A stretch of 64,000 nucleotides of DNA from an uncultured Bacilli bacterium (GTDB taxonomy: Bacteria > Bacillota_I > Bacilli_A > RF39 > UBA660): the NCBI GenBank assembly GCA_934096805.1, contig CAKOMW010000001.1, positions 62,001 to 126,000 on the forward strand, in the 5' to 3' direction. The translations under genes and the position numbers were made by a program. This document shows positions 61,798 through 64,000 of this stretch, piece by piece. The first letter of the stretch is position 1. The number at the start of each line of letters is the position of its first letter. The notes below the pieces were generated by a model, which saw only the letters and a program-made list of their open reading frames with translations, searched no databases and was not told the origin of the DNA.

Positions 61798-64000
61798 TTA
61801 TAGTTGTTCTTCTAAGTTTTGTAGTTTTTCTTGTTCTTCTTTTAGTTTTTGCCTGTCTAATTCTACGATGTTTTGTGGGGCTTTTTTTATATAGTTTTCA
61901 TTGGATAGTAACTTTGTTCTTTTTTCTATTGATTGTTTTAATTTTTCTATTTCAGTTATTAACATTTCTTTGTTAATTTCTTTTCCTTTTTGATAGAATG
62001 TAATGTTTATATTTTTTGATTTATAGTTGTATGCTTTTGTATCTGTTGGTGGTTCTTTACTTATTTGCTCTTCTTTTATTTTTAGAGCAAATTTATATAT
62101 GTCTTTGTAGTTACTAGCTATTTTTATTTTTGCTTCTTTTGTTATTTCGTTTACTACTTTTAGGTTTCTAATGTTTGTTATGTCTTCGATTATTTTGTCT
62201 ATTAGTTTTTCTTCAGTTTCATAAGTTTGTTCTTTTTGATATGTTGGATATTTACTTATTACAATGCTTTCTTCTTTTTGTGGAAGCATTTGATATATTT
62301 CTTCGGTTACGTATGGCATGAATGGGTGAAGCATTTTTAGAATATTGGTTAGGACTTCTAGTAAAACGGTTTTGGTTGTATTGCTTTCTAAATTATTTTT
62401 GGATAGTTCTATGTAGTTATCACAAAAGTCTTCCCATATATGCTTATATAGAGTATTGCCTACGTTATTGAATTCATATTTATCCATATTTTCTGTAACT
62501 TCTTTGATTGTTTTGTTATTTTTTGTTAGTATCCATTTGTCTATTTCTGTTAGGTTATTTAAAGAGTAGTCTTCCTTTTTGAAGTCTTCAATGTTTATAA
62601 GAACGAATCTTGATGCATTCCATAGTTTATTGATAAAGTTCCATGTTGATGCCACTTTTTCTTCGTCATATCTTAGGTCCATTCCTGGTGATGAGTTTGT
62701 TGTTAAGAAGTATCTTAGAGAGTCTGCTCCATATTTTTCTATTACATCCATTGGGTCTACGCCGTTTCCTAATGATTTTGACATTTTTCTTCCTTGTTTA
62801 TCTCTTATTAGTCCGTGGATTAGGCAATCTTTGAATGGTCTTTGGCCTGTAAATTCTAAGCCTTGGAATGTCATTCGATTTACCCAGAATGGAATTATAT
62901 CATATCCTGTTACTAACACGTTATTGGGATAGTATCTTTTTAGGTCTTTGGTTTCTTCTGGCCACCCTAGTGTTGAGAAAGGCCACAGAGCACTTGAGAA
63001 CCATGTGTCTAGTACGTCTTCGTCTTGGATCCATCCTTCTTCTTTTGGTGGAATTGTTCCTACGTATATTTCATTATCTTTGTACCATGCTGGTATTTTA
63101 TGACCCCACCATAGTTGTCTTGATATGCACCAATCGTAGGTTATTTCCATCCAGTGATTCATTGTTTTTTCGTATCTTTCTGGGACGAAGTTTACTTTGG
63201 TTTCTTTATTTTTTTGGTTTTCTAGAACTTTATCAGCAAGTGGTCGCATTTTTACAAACCATTGTTTTGATAGGTATGGTTCAACCATGACATTTGTTCT
63301 TTCTGAGTATCCAACGTTGTGGGTTATTTCTTCTACTTCAAGGAGAAGGTTTTGGGCTTTCAGGTCATTTGTTAGTTGTTTTCGACATTCAAATCTGTCT
63401 AGTCCTTCGTATTTTCCGGCATTTTTGTTCATTGTACCGTTTGGATTTATGACTACTATTCTTTCAAGGTTGTGTCTTTCTCCTACTTCAAAGTCATTGG
63501 GGTCATGGGCTGGAGTTATTTTTACCACTCCAGTACCGAATTCTGGGTCGGCATGTATGTCTGCGACTACTGGTATTTTCTTATTTACTATTGGTAATAT
63601 TACGTTTTTACCAATGTACTTTTTGTATCTTTCATCTTTTGGGTTTACTGCTACTGCGGTATCTCCAAATAGAGTTTCTGGTCTTGTCGTTGCTATTTCT
63701 AAGTAATCTTCTTCGCCTTCGATGTAGTATTTTATGTGATAGAATGCTCCTTTTGTTTCTTTATAGATTACTTCTTCATTTGATAGAGCTGTTAGGGCTT
63801 CAGGGTCCCAGTTTATTATTTTTTCACCACGATAGATTAGTCCTTTATTATAAAGGTCTACGAATACTTTTTTTACGGCATTTGATAGGCCTTCATCAAG
63901 GGTAAATCTTTCTTTTTTATAGTCTAAGGATAGACCAAGTTTTGCCCATTGAGCATGAATGTTTTCAGCATATTCTTTTTTCCATTCCCAGGCAATTTTT
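61798..64000 (-). CDS. valS: Valyl-tRNA synthetase, N-terminus beyond window
   Basis: Charges tRNA-Val. About 734 residues are present; the frame stays open to the right edge, so the N-terminus with the HIGH motif is missing. The editing domain (ATTRPETLFGDTAVAV, FGTGVVKITPAHDPNDFEVG), the catalytic core (ISRQLWWGHKIPAWY, DEDVLDTWFSSALWPFSTLGWPEE), KMSKS in GRKMSKSLGNGVDPMDV, the anticodon-binding domain and the C-terminal valyl-type coiled coil (EIEKLKQSIEKRTKLLSNENYIKKAP) are all there. It ends in a strong shared terminator. A GTG at 63526-63528 can look like a start but lies in mid-domain. Confidence 0.97.
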   Translation of the reverse strand, partial: KIAWEWKKEYAENIHAQWAKLGLSLDYKKERFTLDEGLSNAVKKVFVDLYNKGLIYRGEKIINWDPEALTALSNEEVIYKETKGAFYHIKYYIEGEEDYLEIATTRPETLFGDTAVAVNPKDERYKKYIGKNVILPIVNKKIPVVADIHADPEFGTGVVKITPAHDPNDFEVGERHNLERIVVINPNGTMNKNAGKYEGLDRFECRKQLTNDLKAQNLLLEVEEITHNVGYSERTNVMVEPYLSKQWFVKMRPLADKVLENQKNKETKVNFVPERYEKTMNHWMEITYDWCISRQLWWGHKIPAWYKDNEIYVGTIPPKEEGWIQDEDVLDTWFSSALWPFSTLGWPEETKDLKRYYPNNVLVTGYDIIPFWVNRMTFQGLEFTGQRPFKDCLIHGLIRDKQGRKMSKSLGNGVDPMDVIEKYGADSLRYFLTTNSSPGMDLRYDEEKVASTWNFINKLWNASRFVLINIEDFKKEDYSLNNLTEIDKWILTKNNKTIKEVTENMDKYEFNNVGNTLYKHIWEDFCDNYIELSKNNLESNTTKTVLLEVLTNILKMLHPFMPYVTEEIYQMLPQKEESIVISKYPTYQKEQTYETEEKLIDKIIEDITNIRNLKVVNEITKEAKIKIASNYKDIYKFALKIKEEQISKEPPTDTKAYNYKSKNINITFYQKGKEINKEMLITEIEKLKQSIEKRTKLLSNENYIKKAPQNIVELDRQKLKEEQEKLQNLEEQL

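Noticed and set aside
63526..63528. GTG as the start of a short valyl-tRNA synthetase
   Set aside because: The frame continues upstream with editing-domain sequence (FGTGVVKITPAHDP) to the window edge, so this is an internal codon.

Overview
The window is chromosomal DNA of an AT-rich (roughly 30% GC by eye), Gram-positive-type bacterium using the standard genetic code: TGA ends genes, often in ATGA overlaps, and TGG encodes Trp. Strong GGAGG or GGTGAT ribosome-binding sites, TTGACA/TATAAT promoters, a tyrosine T-box, a spore-coat cotJ cluster, AddAB, a phosphoketolase and several lipoproteins point to Bacillota. By inference it is a reduced Bacilli lineage near the Mollicutes (RF39- or Erysipelotrichales-like); sequence alone cannot place it further. 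Almost all genes, including the rRNA operon, are on the minus strand, which is probably the leading strand. I see no insertion sequence, prophage module or CRISPR array.

Layout. 1-6 kb: a TetR-regulated ABC exporter (permease cut by the window edge), then a minus-strand run of glycosyltransferase, Ogt, Tag and an HD hydrolase, and RNase III. 6-11 kb: YidD with an altered TroA-like lipoprotein, an M23/SH3 endopeptidase, a zinc-ribbon membrane protein, UV endonuclease UvsE, a ribbon-helix-helix protein facing a 30-residue amphipathic peptide, and tRNA-Ser. 11-20 kb: a tail-anchored protein, an SDR, a U32 hydroxylase-type protein, a protein with two HEPN-type R-N-x3-H motifs behind a nested inverted repeat, and a metal-sensing ArsR repressor with its P1B-ATPase. 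20-33 kb: PAP2 and phosphatidylserine decarboxylase, phosphoketolase, the addB-addA-yitT group, a Met-gamma-lyase-like PLP enzyme with an SDR, MscS, a lone prepilin and a CmpB-like membrane protein. 34-38 kb: a compact UvrD-like helicase, a single-ring Clp-D1-like AAA+ protein coupled to a four-helix membrane protein, and the CotJA/JB fusion with CotJC.

38.5-45.4 kb: tRNA-His, T-box-controlled tyrS, then 5S, 23S and 16S rRNA (transcribed 16S-23S-5S from two tandem promoters, with no tRNA in the spacers). 45.4-64 kb is mainly translation: a DUF402 phosphatase, a CtpA protease and lipoproteins, then frr, tsf, rpsB, rplT, rpmI and infC, trpS, the str operon (rpsL-rpsG-fusA-tuf), three uncharacterised genes and valS running off the right edge.

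Most worth a second look: the two-HEPN-motif protein and its operator-like repeat; the delta-lysin-like small peptide opposite an RHH regulator; homologous Rho_N/SAP-like tails on ribosomal proteins S2 and L20; the AAA+/membrane pair; the probable AUA start of infC; and a lipoprotein in the usual place of pyrH.
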